Shown: piece by piece, positions 25,622 to 33,966 of the stretch | Layout: each line of letters begins with the position of its first letter | How positions within the stretch are numbered: position 1 is the first letter of the stretch | DNA from: Roseovarius dicentrarchi | GTDB taxonomy: Bacteria; Pseudomonadota; Alphaproteobacteria; Rhodobacterales; Rhodobacteraceae | Reading direction: 5' to 3' | Length of the DNA stretch: 64,000 nt | NCBI RefSeq assembly: GCF_003316635.1 | Contig: NZ_QNQP01000013.1 | Coordinates: forward strand, 1-64,000 | Made by a program: the position numbers and the translations under genes | The notes under the pieces: model-generated | What the model was told of the DNA's origin: nothing | Databases searched by the model: none | Seen by the model: the letters and a program-made list of their open reading frames with translations, nothing else

Positions 25622-27084
25622 TGCAGCATGTCACGGTGCCGATGATCGGGGCGGCGGGCGCGTGGCGCGATGCGGCGCGCGGATTGCTGGCGGCCAACGT
25701 GGCGCCCTGCGATGTGTTATGGAATGCCCAAGGGCAGGGTGGCGCGCCGGATTTGTTCGCGGCAGACACGCCGCCGCTTGTGGGCACAGCGCCGGTGACG
25801 GTGCCGCGCGGCTTTGTGGAGTTGGCCAATTCGGCCGTGTTTCACTCGGATCCGCAGCGGTTTGCGCGGCTTTATGCGTTTTTGTGGCGGCTGCGGGATG
25901 CGCCGCACCTTATGTCGGACCGCGCCGATCCTGAACTGGCCAAGTTGCGGCAGATGGAAAAGGCGGTGCATCGCTGCCGTCACAAGATGCGCGCGTTTGT
26001 CCGGTTCCGCGAGATCGGCGATCCGGCAGCGCCGCGTCGCAGCTTTGCCGCGTGGTTCGAGCCGACGCATTATACGCTGGAGATGAACACACCGTTTTTC
26101 CGGGACCGCTTTGCGGATATGGATTGGCGGATCGTGACGCCGGATGTGACCGCGATTTTTGAGAAGGGCAAGGTCAGGCTGGAGGCGGGGCAGGCGGCAC
26201 CGCACCTGCCAGAGGACGCCAGCGAGGAGCTATGGCTGACCTATTTTCGCAATATTTTCAATCCTGCGCGGTTGAAAGTGAATGCGATGACGTCCGAAAT
26301 GCCGCGAAAATACTGGAAGAACCTGCGGGAGGCGGCGGCGATTCCCGGCCTGATCGCAGATGCGCCAGCGCGCGCGAGGGCGATGGCGGCAGCGGCGCCG
26401 ACCCTGCCACCCTTGCGCGCGGCGGCGGCGCAGGCCGGGCTGGCGCGGCACGTGTCGGCATGGACGGATACGGGCGGCGGGCTGGAGGCGGATATTCGCG
26501 CCTGCACCCGCTGCGCGCTGCATTGCAATGCCACGCAAGCGGTGTGCGGCGAGGGGCCGGCGGATGCGGCGCTGATGATCGTGGGCGAGCAGCCCGGCGA
26601 CCGGGAGGATCTGGTCGGTCGCCCCTTTGTCGGGCCTGCCGGACAGCTGTTTGACACGCTGGCGGCAGAGGCCGGGCTGGACCGCGGCGCCGCCTATGTG
26701 ACCAACGCGGTCAAGCATTTCAAGCACATCCCGCGCGGTCGCAAACGCATCCACCAGCGCCCGGATGCGGGCGAGGTCCAGCAGTGCAAATGGTGGCTGG
26801 ACGCCGAAATTGCCCGGTCCAAACCGCGGCTGATCGTTGCCATGGGCGCCACGGCGGCCCTGTCGTTGACCGGGTCGGGCGCCCGCATCACGGCCCGGCG
26901 CGGCAGTGTGGAGCGCGGCAGCGCGGGCATCGACGTGCTGATCACATTGCACCCGTCATATTTGCTGCGCCTGCCCGATGCGGCGGCAAAGGCGCGCGCG
27001 ACAGCGGATTTACGCGCCGATCTGGCGCTGACGGTGCAGATATCCACTAACGCGCGGGGCGGCCCATCTGCCACGCCTCGGTGA
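25621..27084 (+). CDS. udgX: DUF4130 domain fused to UdgX-type uracil-DNA glycosylase
   Basis: This 487-residue fusion has residues 1 to about 250 matching DUF4130, the usual partner of the upstream radical SAM protein (MEKAVHRCRHKMRAFVRFRE, WFEPTHYTLEMNTPFFRDRF, TYFRNIFNPARLK). Residues 285-475 are a family 4-like uracil-DNA glycosylase with iron-sulfur cysteines C295, C298, C302 and C309, motif A GEQPGDREDLVGRPF at 322-336, and motif B HPSYLLR at 444-450. The insert RKRIHQRP carries His378, which corresponds to the UdgX histidine that forms a covalent bond with DNA after uracil removal. It is coupled to the radical SAM gene and overlaps the convergent flavin reductase by 38 bases. Confidence 0.92.
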   Translation: MQHVTVPMIGAAGAWRDAARGLLAANVAPCDVLWNAQGQGGAPDLFAADTPPLVGTAPVTVPRGFVELANSAVFHSDPQRFARLYAFLWRLRDAPHLMSDRADPELAKLRQMEKAVHRCRHKMRAFVRFREIGDPAAPRRSFAAWFEPTHYTLEMNTPFFRDRFADMDWRIVTPDVTAIFEKGKVRLEAGQAAPHLPEDASEELWLTYFRNIFNPARLKVNAMTSEMPRKYWKNLREAAAIPGLIADAPARARAMAAAAPTLPPLRAAAAQAGLARHVSAWTDTGGGLEADIRACTRCALHCNATQAVCGEGPADAALMIVGEQPGDREDLVGRPFVGPAGQLFDTLAAEAGLDRGAAYVTNAVKHFKHIPRGRKRIHQRPDAGEVQQCKWWLDAEIARSKPRLIVAMGATAALSLTGSGARITARRGSVERGSAGIDVLITLHPSYLLRLPDAAAKARATADLRADLALTVQISTNARGGPSATPR

Positions 27085-27646
27085 CGGTGGCGTAATCGGC
27101 ATATCCCATCCGCGCGATGGGCCGCGCCGCCACTGTGTCAAAGCGGCCGTCTGTGATGTACTCGTCGCGGATATGGGTCTGAACGACTTCGCCGATGACC
27201 AAAAACCGGTCCAGCAAGGTGCCGTGCCGGTCGCTGAGCTGGCGCACGTCAAGCGTCACGCATTCCAGCGCGGCAGGGCTGGCGGCGACAAACGGCGTCC
27301 GGATCACGGCGGGCGCGCCTTGCTCAAGATCGGCCAGCTCGAATTCGTTCACGCCAGAGGGTTCGGGGGCGGATGTGATGTTCATCTGCGGCGCAAGCGA
27401 CTCGGTCGCCAGGGAAAATGTGAACTCGCCGCGTTCGCGCGCGTAGGTGGCCGAATGCTTGGCCCCTTCGCTGGAGAACATGACCATCTCGGGGTCTGAT
27501 CCGATGCCGTTGAAAAAGGAGTAGGGCGCCAGGTTGGCCTGCCCGCCGGGATCGAGCGTTCCGATCCAGCCGATGGGGCGCGGTGTGACGATCGCCTTGA
27601 ACGGGTTGTATTTCAGCGTCTCGGGCCGCGTGTCGCCGTAATGCAT
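27047..27646 (-). CDS. Flavin reductase family protein (FMN-binding split barrel)
   Basis: This 199-residue protein begins with YNPFKAIVTPRPIGWIGTLD, the flavin-binding start of the DIM6/NTAB family. It continues with NLAPYSFFNGIGSDPEMVMFSS and FTFSLATESLAPQMN. Such proteins bind FMN and may reduce free flavin for a partner monooxygenase or act alone; no partner is adjacent. Its 3' end overlaps the end of udgX on the opposite strand by 38 bases. Confidence 0.87.
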   Translation of the reverse strand: MHYGDTRPETLKYNPFKAIVTPRPIGWIGTLDPGGQANLAPYSFFNGIGSDPEMVMFSSEGAKHSATYARERGEFTFSLATESLAPQMNITSAPEPSGVNEFELADLEQGAPAVIRTPFVAASPAALECVTLDVRQLSDRHGTLLDRFLVIGEVVQTHIRDEYITDGRFDTVAARPIARMGYADYATVTEAWQMGRPAR

Positions 27647-27750
27647 GGGGACTTCCTTTGGTCAGGGGCTGTGGTTTGCGTTCATCTAGGGTGGCGGCGC
27701 GGCCGTGTCGAGCGGTGGGGCGGTCAAGGCATCGCCGGGCTGTGTGGCGG

Positions 27751-27787
27751 GCGGCGGGATCTTGGGTATTTTGACCAAGAAAAAAAA
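27751..27787. repeat. Short interspersed repeat, copy 2
   Basis: This is the second copy of the element at 22151-22187, with the same GCGGCGGGAT start, a core CTTGGGTA...GACCAAG partial inverted repeat and a trailing A-run. It differs by a few substitutions and one added base. It lies in the 155-base gap just downstream of the DppC-like permease gene (minus strand) and upstream of the flavin reductase gene. Confidence 0.6.
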
Positions 27788-27801
27788 TGGGTGCGCGCCG
27801 G

Positions 27802-28626
27802 TTATTGCGGGGGGCCGCCCAGCCGATCCCCGAGGCAAGTGATACCGGTTGCGGTGACTGCGATCAACGCGCCGGGCCAAAGCGCCCGGCCGGGATAGGT
27901 GCCCAGATGCGGCGTGCCCTCGTAGATCAGGCGCCCCCAGCTGGGCAGATCGGGAGGAAAGCCCAGCCCCAGAAAGCTGAGCGCGCTTTCCATCAAAATG
28001 GCGGCGGCCGCAGCCTGCGCGGCCGAGACGCCGAGCGGGGCCGAGATGTTGGGCAGGATATGGAAGAAGGCGATGCGCGACGGGCCGATCCCGGCCAGAC
28101 GTGCGGCGGCGATAAAGTCGCGCTTCATCACGGCGCGCACCTCGGCGCGCAGGATACGGGCCGTTGCCATCCAGTTGGTCGCGCCGATGGACAGGGTGAT
28201 CAATGCGAATATGCCCGCCTCTGGGCCGAAGATTGCGGCAAGGGGCGCGCGAAGCACGGTTGCGGCGATCAGCAGCAGGGGCAGGAGCGGCAGCGACAGG
28301 AAGATGTCCGTCAGCCGCATCAAGGGCGCATCAAGTGCGCGGGACATACCCGCAGCCAGCCCGATGGCCAGCCCCAGCCCGGTGCCGACAAGCGCGGCCA
28401 CCAGCGCCACAGCCAGCGAGATGCGCCCCCCGGCCAGCAGCCGCGCGGCCAGATCGCGGCCCAGCTGATCTGTGCCGAGTGGATGGGCAAGGCTGGCGGG
28501 CGCGTTGCGCGCGCCGAGGTCCATGGCGGTGTGCGGCACGGGCCATATCAGCGGCCCGAGGAGCACGAGCGCAATGGTGCCGCCCAGAAGCATGACGCCC
28601 AGAGTGTGACGGCGCGCGTTATCCAT
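27802..28626 (-). CDS. Peptide/nickel-type ABC transporter permease (DppC-like)
   Basis: This 274-residue permease belongs to the DppC/OppC branch. It has an N-terminal transmembrane segment (HTLGVMLLGGTIALVLLGPL), a periplasmic NAPASLAHPLGTDQLGRDLAARLL motif typical of the C-subunit, and the EAA-like loop AARLAGIGPSRIAFFHILPN near 185-205. Its ATG at 28626 lies inside the end of the preceding permease gene (8-base overlap). No ATP-binding subunits follow. Confidence 0.9.
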   Translation of the reverse strand: MDNARRHTLGVMLLGGTIALVLLGPLIWPVPHTAMDLGARNAPASLAHPLGTDQLGRDLAARLLAGGRISLAVALVAALVGTGLGLAIGLAAGMSRALDAPLMRLTDIFLSLPLLPLLLIAATVLRAPLAAIFGPEAGIFALITLSIGATNWMATARILRAEVRAVMKRDFIAAARLAGIGPSRIAFFHILPNISAPLGVSAAQAAAAAILMESALSFLGLGFPPDLPSWGRLIYEGTPHLGTYPGRALWPGALIAVTATGITCLGDRLGGPPQ

Positions 28627-29626
28627 GATCGGGCCGTGGGTCAATGCGTGCGATCAGCAGATCGGCGGCCAGATTGGCCAGCACGATCAGCACGGCAATC
28701 AGCATGGTCACGGTCTGCACGACGGGCAAATCGCCGACGTGAAGCGATTGGATCAGCAGCTGACCGATACCGTTCACGCCAAAGATCTGCTCGGTGATGA
28801 TGGCGCCGGCGAAAACCTGCGGTGCGCCCAATGCGATCACGGTCAGCGTTGCGACCCATGAGTTGCGCAGGGCATGGCGCAGAAGCACGCGCCGCTGGGT
28901 CAGCCCTTTGGCGCGGGCTGTGCGGATATAATTCTGGCCCAGCGCCTCCAGCATCGCGGCGCGGGTGTAGCGGGTGATCTGGGCCGTGGTCTGCAAGGAC
29001 AGTACGGCGACGGGCAGGATTATCTGCCGGAGTTGCACGGCTGCGCTGTCCCATCCGGTGACGCGGTGCGTGGTGTCGTACACCGTCGGCACCCATCCCA
29101 GCCAGATTGCAAAGACGTAGATCAGCACAGCGGCGGTGAAATAGGGCGGCAGGCCATAGCCCATCGCCGCAACCGCCGTGCCGGCACGGTCCAGCGCGGT
29201 CCCCTGCCGCGCGGCAGACCAGACCCCGAGCGCGACGGCGGCCAAGGTGCCGATGAGATATGCCAGGCCCACCACCGCCAGCGTCTGCGGCAGGCGCTGC
29301 GCGATCAGCGACATCACCGGCGCGCGGGTTTGCCAGCTGAGGATGCGCGGCGCCCCTTCGGCCAGATCGGTGCCCAGCAGCCTGTCCAGCGCAACCGATG
29401 GCTCGACCACCAGCATCTGGCGCAGCCAGAGCGCGTAGCGGACCGGCCCGCTTTGATCCAGCCCAAGGGCGGCGGCCATATCCGCACGTACCTCGGCGGG
29501 GATGCTGTCGGGCAGTTGGGCCATAGGATCGCCCGGTGCAAGCTCCAGCAACGCAAAGATCAGCGCCGAGATCACCAGAAGCGTCGGCAGCGTCATGGCA
29601 AGGCGGCGAAGGGCTGATGCGCGCAT
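28619..29626 (-). CDS. Peptide/nickel-type ABC transporter permease (DppB-like)
   Basis: This 335-residue permease of the DppB/OppB branch starts with LRRLAMTLPTLLVISALIFALLELAPGDPM, the usual B-subunit start. The loop TRAAMLEALGQNYIRTARAKGLTQRRVLLRHALRN at about 220-255 is the ATPase-contact region. It lies 79 bases after the binding-protein gene and overlaps the DppC-like gene. Substrates of such importers include di- and oligopeptides, nickel and small cationic compounds. Confidence 0.92.
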   Translation of the reverse strand: MRASALRRLAMTLPTLLVISALIFALLELAPGDPMAQLPDSIPAEVRADMAAALGLDQSGPVRYALWLRQMLVVEPSVALDRLLGTDLAEGAPRILSWQTRAPVMSLIAQRLPQTLAVVGLAYLIGTLAAVALGVWSAARQGTALDRAGTAVAAMGYGLPPYFTAAVLIYVFAIWLGWVPTVYDTTHRVTGWDSAAVQLRQIILPVAVLSLQTTAQITRYTRAAMLEALGQNYIRTARAKGLTQRRVLLRHALRNSWVATLTVIALGAPQVFAGAIITEQIFGVNGIGQLLIQSLHVGDLPVVQTVTMLIAVLIVLANLAADLLIARIDPRPDHG

Positions 29627-29705
29627 GGGGTGGCCTATGGCAAGGTGTGGGGCAGGTGGCCGGGCAGTGTCTGGTGCGGGGCGGGGGCCGTCAAGTGGCG
29701 CTGGC

Positions 29706-31418
29706 CTAGCGGGGCGCCCGTCGCCAGTCTGCGATGTTCCACAGCTCGCTGTCCCAGGCGTTCATCCGCACGCCTTCCAGTGTGTTTGCGTGCGCGGACA
29801 CGCGGCCACGATCCACCAGCGGCACGACCACATAGTTTTGCACCAGCATGTCATTCAGCGTGCGCGCCAGCGCCGCGCGATCCTCGGGTGCAGAGGTGGC
29901 TGACAGGCGGTCCAGCAGCGCGTCATAGGCCGGATCGCACCAGCCGCCGACATTGCGGCCCTGCCATCCGTTTCGCGCTGTCGGAATGTTGTCGCAGGAC
30001 CAGCCGGACAGATACGCCTCGGGGTCGGTGCCGTCCGAGGCGCTGGCATACATCTGGATATGGGCATTGAACTGCTGAAGCGAGTCGCGATTGCCCGCGT
30101 CGGCGCTGAAAAACACCGATGAGTCGATGCTGTGCAGCTCTGTCGCAACGCCGATCTGGCGCCACCATTCCTTGGCCAGAAGTTGAAAATCCTGGCGCAC
30201 AGCGTTTGTCGAGGTTTGAAACACAAATCGCAGCTCGCGCCCGTTCCGCCCGCGCACGCCGTCGCCGTTATCATCGGTCCAGCCTGCCTTCGTCAGAACC
30301 TCCCGCGCGCCGGGGATGTCCTGCGCCGCGCAGCCGTCATTTGCGCGCGATGCGTAGGCCGGCGGTCCGGGGACGATGTTACAGCTGACGCGGCCGGCCT
30401 CGCCATACCCGATCTGAACCATCAGATTGCGGTCCAGCGACATTGACAGCGCCCGCCGCACGGCAATGTCGGCCATGGCCGGGTGCGGGATCGGGCTGGG
30501 CCCCGCCGTGGATGAGCCGCGCGGGGCCGACTCCCGCAGGTTAAGGGCCATCCGTTCCACCAGTGTCGAAAATGCGGTGACGACGCGCCCCCGCCCCTTG
30601 GCGGCCATGGCATTCAGCACATCGGGGCCAAGTTGCAGGTTCCACGCATAGTCAAATTCGCCGGTTTCCAGCACCGCCCGGCCAGCGGTGATGGCGCTGC
30701 CGCCGCCCTTGAGCAGGACAGTGGCAAAGGCGGGCGCATCCGGCACGCGGTAGGCCGGGTTCGCCTCGAACCTTGCGGCGTCGCCGGGGCGGAACGCCAC
30801 CGCGCGGAAGGGGCCGGTGCCGATGGGCGCAAAATTGGCTTCGGTGCAGGCGGCTGCGGCGGGGCCGAGGCAGTCTGCGAATTGTGCGGCTTGCAAAACC
30901 GGCGTCTGGGCGCCGACGAACGGGCCGTAGGGGAAGGGCTTGGGCGCTGCAAAGCGCAGCACCGCCGTCAGCGGGTCCGGGGTGTCCACGGCCACCACGT
31001 CGCGAAACTTGGCCTGCTGGGCGCAGCCGCTGCCGGGGGCCATGCAATAGGTTACGGTGAATTTGACATCCTGCGACGTAACGGCGCTGCCGTCTGACCA
31101 TTCAAGCCCCGGTTTCAGCCGCCAGGTAATGCTGCGCATGTCGTCTGCGATGCCGCCATTGTCCTGCGATGGAATTTCACGCGCAAGCCAAGGCACCATG
31201 CGGCCATCGGGATCCAGCCGTGCCAGAGGCTCAAGGATCAGGCTGGCAGCCTCTACATCCTTGATTCCGCCGGACAGATAGGGGTTCAGCGTTGAGGGCG
31301 CCTGCCAGTAATATAGCCGAAGCAGGCCGTCCGATCCGCGCCCGGCATGCCCATCCGCCGCAAAAAGTGGCACAGGCATGCACAGCGATATCGCCGCTGC
31401 GATCAATCTGGCAAACAT
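29706..31418 (-). CDS. ABC transporter substrate-binding protein, family 5 (peptide type)
   Basis: This 570-residue periplasmic protein has a signal peptide (MFARLIAAAISLCMPVPLFA). The family 5 pattern is visible in LRLYYWQAPSTLNPYLSGGIKDVEAASLILEPLARLDPDGRMVPWLA, RSITWRLKPGLEWSDGSAVTSQDVKFT and the late motif AYDALLDRLSATSAPEDRAALARTLNDMLVQNYVVVPL. The ATG at 31418 is chosen since GGAGG lies six bases ahead; an ATG two codons upstream sits on that site. It leads the dppBC-like operon and is divergent from an M20 hydrolase, which suggests import of a peptide or N-acyl amino acid that the hydrolase then cleaves. Confidence 0.92.
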   Translation of the reverse strand: MFARLIAAAISLCMPVPLFAADGHAGRGSDGLLRLYYWQAPSTLNPYLSGGIKDVEAASLILEPLARLDPDGRMVPWLAREIPSQDNGGIADDMRSITWRLKPGLEWSDGSAVTSQDVKFTVTYCMAPGSGCAQQAKFRDVVAVDTPDPLTAVLRFAAPKPFPYGPFVGAQTPVLQAAQFADCLGPAAAACTEANFAPIGTGPFRAVAFRPGDAARFEANPAYRVPDAPAFATVLLKGGGSAITAGRAVLETGEFDYAWNLQLGPDVLNAMAAKGRGRVVTAFSTLVERMALNLRESAPRGSSTAGPSPIPHPAMADIAVRRALSMSLDRNLMVQIGYGEAGRVSCNIVPGPPAYASRANDGCAAQDIPGAREVLTKAGWTDDNGDGVRGRNGRELRFVFQTSTNAVRQDFQLLAKEWWRQIGVATELHSIDSSVFFSADAGNRDSLQQFNAHIQMYASASDGTDPEAYLSGWSCDNIPTARNGWQGRNVGGWCDPAYDALLDRLSATSAPEDRAALARTLNDMLVQNYVVVPLVDRGRVSAHANTLEGVRMNAWDSELWNIADWRRAPR

Positions 31419-31692
31419 GGCCATCCTCCGGTGTCAGGGCGGGATCGATGGGAATGACAGCAGCCTCAAATCGGACCACCTGCGGCAAGTTGGCATAAAA
31501 CGATCAGGATATTCCAGACCAGCCGCGGCCAATTTCTCAATAAAGATGTTAAAATGCGCAAATAATTTACCATAATTAAGCGGGCTCCCGTCATGCGCGA
31601 GCGGGTGGACTGGAGTGCACCACAAAGGCGCCCTTTACCTGCATCGCCCTAAAGGTCATTCTGCGATCATGCCGCCCAAGGAGGACCGTGCC

Positions 31693-32853
31693 ATGCCAAC
31701 GAAAAACCGCTTTGCCCAGACACACGACGCGATCACCGCGTGGCGCCGCGATATCCATGCCCATCCCGAACTGATGTTTGACACGCACCGCACCAGCGCG
31801 CTGGTGGCGGAAAAGCTGCGCGCGTTTGGCTGCGACGAGGTGGTGACAGGCATCGGCCGGACCGGTGTTGTCGGCGTGATCCGGGGGCGGCGCTGCGGCT
31901 CGGGCAAGGTGATCGCCCTGCGCGCGGACATGGACGCGCTGCCGATCCTTGAGGCGACGGGCGCGCCCTATGCCAGCACGGTGCCGGGCGCGATGCATGC
32001 CTGTGGCCACGATGGGCATACCGCCATGCTGCTGGGCGCGGCGCAATATATTGCCGAAACGCGTAATTTCGACGGGACGGCCGTGGTCATATTTCAGCCC
32101 GCCGAAGAGGGTGGCGGCGGCGCCAAGGTCATGTGCGATGACGGTCTGATGCAGCGGTTCGGCATTCAGGAGGTGTACGGCCTGCACAACTGGCCCGGCC
32201 TGCCTGTGGGCAGTTTTGCAATCCGGCCCGGCCCGTTTTTCGCCGCGACGGACGAGTTTCAGATCAGCGTTCAAGGCAGCGGCGGCCATGCGGCCAAACC
32301 GCATGAGGGCGTCGATCCGGTCGTCATGGCGGCGCAGCTGATCACAGCCATCCAGACAATTTCCAGCCGCAACGCGGATCCGACCGAACAGCTGGTGGTC
32401 TCGGTCACGTCGATCGAATCCTCCAGCACGGCGATGAATGTCATTCCGGGCAGTGTGCATCTCAAAGGTACGATTCGCACGCTGAAGCCTGCCATGCGCG
32501 ATCTGGCGGAAACGCGGCTGCGCGCGCTGTGCATCCATCTGGGCGCCGCGATGGGCGGCAGCGCGGAGCTGGAGTATCAGCGCAATTACCCGGTCATGGT
32601 CAATCATGTCGAGCAGACCGAATTTGCCGCAGATGCCGCCCGCGCGGTCAGCGGCGATTGCGCCGACGCGCCGCTGGTCATGGGCGGCGAGGATTTCGCG
32701 TATATGCTGGAGGAACGGCCCGGCGCCTATATCCTGCTCGGCAACGGCGACACGGCCCCGGTGCATAACGCCGAATATGATTTTGACGATTCCATCATCC
32801 CCAGCGGGTGCAGTTGGTGGGCGGAGCTGGTCGAACGGCGCATGCCGGTGTAA
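31693..32853 (+). CDS. M20 family amidohydrolase (hippurate/N-acyl-amino-acid hydrolase type)
   Basis: This 386-residue metallohydrolase of the M20D group begins with DIHAHPELMFDTHRTSALVAEKL. HACGHDGHTAMLLGAA and FQPAEEGGGGAKVM carry metal ligands, GSGGHAAKPHEGVDPVVMAAQLI is the dimerisation-domain motif, and MGGEDFAYMLEERPGAYILLGNG follows. Such enzymes cleave N-acyl amino acids, hippurate or small amides. AAGGAGG precedes the ATG at 31693; in-frame codons further upstream are not used. It is divergent from the peptide-type ABC operon with a 274-base gap. Confidence 0.93.
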   Translation: MPTKNRFAQTHDAITAWRRDIHAHPELMFDTHRTSALVAEKLRAFGCDEVVTGIGRTGVVGVIRGRRCGSGKVIALRADMDALPILEATGAPYASTVPGAMHACGHDGHTAMLLGAAQYIAETRNFDGTAVVIFQPAEEGGGGAKVMCDDGLMQRFGIQEVYGLHNWPGLPVGSFAIRPGPFFAATDEFQISVQGSGGHAAKPHEGVDPVVMAAQLITAIQTISSRNADPTEQLVVSVTSIESSSTAMNVIPGSVHLKGTIRTLKPAMRDLAETRLRALCIHLGAAMGGSAELEYQRNYPVMVNHVEQTEFAADAARAVSGDCADAPLVMGGEDFAYMLEERPGAYILLGNGDTAPVHNAEYDFDDSIIPSGCSWWAELVERRMPV

Positions 32854-32872
32854 CGCCTGCGGCGCGCGGGCC

Positions 32873-32894
32873 GAGAAAATTCGCGAATTTTCTC
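32873..32894. terminator. 22-base perfect palindrome between convergent genes
   Basis: A perfect palindrome (half-site GAGAAAATTCG) lies between the M20 gene and the convergent glycosyltransferase gene and overlaps the latter's TGA. Each strand reads a stem ending in TTTTCTC, so it could act as a bidirectional terminator or RNA end. It is AT-rich against a GC-rich background. Confidence 0.6.
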
Positions 32895-33930
32895 AGGCGC
32901 CCGCCCACAGGGCGTCATACACGGCGCCGATGCCGTCTGCTTCGGCCTCGACGCTGAACTGGGCAGTGGCCGCGGCGCGCGCAGCATCGGCCATGGCCGC
33001 ATGACGATGCGGATCGCTCAGCAGCGCCGCGAGCGCCTCCGCCGCTTCCACGGCATCCCTGATGATAACGCCGGTCGCGCCGCGCTGGCTGAACTGCCGG
33101 TAGTAGCCTGCATCGGTTGCAAAGAACGGCACGCCGCTGGCCATGCCTTCCAGCGGGGCCATGCCGTAGCCCTCATAGCGCGGCATCTGAACCACGGCGG
33201 ACAGGCCGCGCAGCAATGCGGGCAGGGCGGCGGGCGCGATTTCGCCGGGAAACAGGATGCGCCCTGACAGGCCGGCGGCAGCGATCTGATCCTTAAGCCC
33301 TTGCAGGAACGCGGCGTCGCTGCGCCCTGCGCGCCCCAGCACCAGCGCGGTCACGTCCGGCTGGTCCGGCAAAAGCCGCAGCATCGCCTCGACAAAGCGG
33401 TCGGTGCCTTTCTCGGGCCTTATGCGGCCAATCGTGGCGATGCCGCGCGCGCCGGGGTATCCGGTGCCGCCCCATGCCACTGACCGGTCGGGCGCGGGCG
33501 CAAAGGATGCGCAATCGACGCCGTGGGGCACCACCGCCCGCACGTGCGGCACGAATTCTGCCGCGCGTTCGGTCGTGGCGACCACCGCATCCATGCGCGA
33601 GATCAGCCAGCGCGGCAAGGCCGAGTGTCGCCGCTGCGCCGCCGAGGTGAACACGATCCGCACAGGCAGGCGCAGCACATCGCGCGCCCACAGCGCGGCG
33701 CGCATTTCGGTGTTGCGCCGCACATGCCAGATCACAAAGGGCCGCCCATTCGAGGGCTGGCGCGACCGACGGCGCGCCTCATCCTTGCTGATCGGTATGG
33801 GGCAACCCGGCAGCGGCTGGCCGGCCAGCGCCAGATCATAGCGCGGCACCTGCGCGCGCAGAACCCCCGCCGCCGTTGCCGACACGCCGGTAAAATTCGG
33901 GTTGAAATTGGTCACGATAAGCTCGGTCAC
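32893..33930 (-). CDS. Glycosyltransferase family 4 protein
   Basis: This protein of about 345 residues has a GT-B fold. The N-terminal half (NFNPNFTGVSATAAGVLRAQ, WHVRRNTEMRAALWAR) is followed by the donor-binding half with GRIRPEKGTDRFVEAM and the EX7E motif in EGYGMAPLEGMASG. It lies 36 bases downstream of waaA on the same strand, so it probably adds a sugar to lipopolysaccharide core or a related envelope glycan. The start is uncertain: a GTG at 33930 gives TELIVTNFNPN, and a TTG at 33948 would add six residues. Confidence 0.88.
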   Translation of the reverse strand: MTELIVTNFNPNFTGVSATAAGVLRAQVPRYDLALAGQPLPGCPIPISKDEARRRSRQPSNGRPFVIWHVRRNTEMRAALWARDVLRLPVRIVFTSAAQRRHSALPRWLISRMDAVVATTERAAEFVPHVRAVVPHGVDCASFAPAPDRSVAWGGTGYPGARGIATIGRIRPEKGTDRFVEAMLRLLPDQPDVTALVLGRAGRSDAAFLQGLKDQIAAAGLSGRILFPGEIAPAALPALLRGLSAVVQMPRYEGYGMAPLEGMASGVPFFATDAGYYRQFSQRGATGVIIRDAVEAAEALAALLSDPHRHAAMADAARAAATAQFSVEAEADGIGAVYDALWAGA

Positions 33931-33966
33931 GGCAGCTGCTTTCGGCAAGGGGATCTGTGGCCGGGT

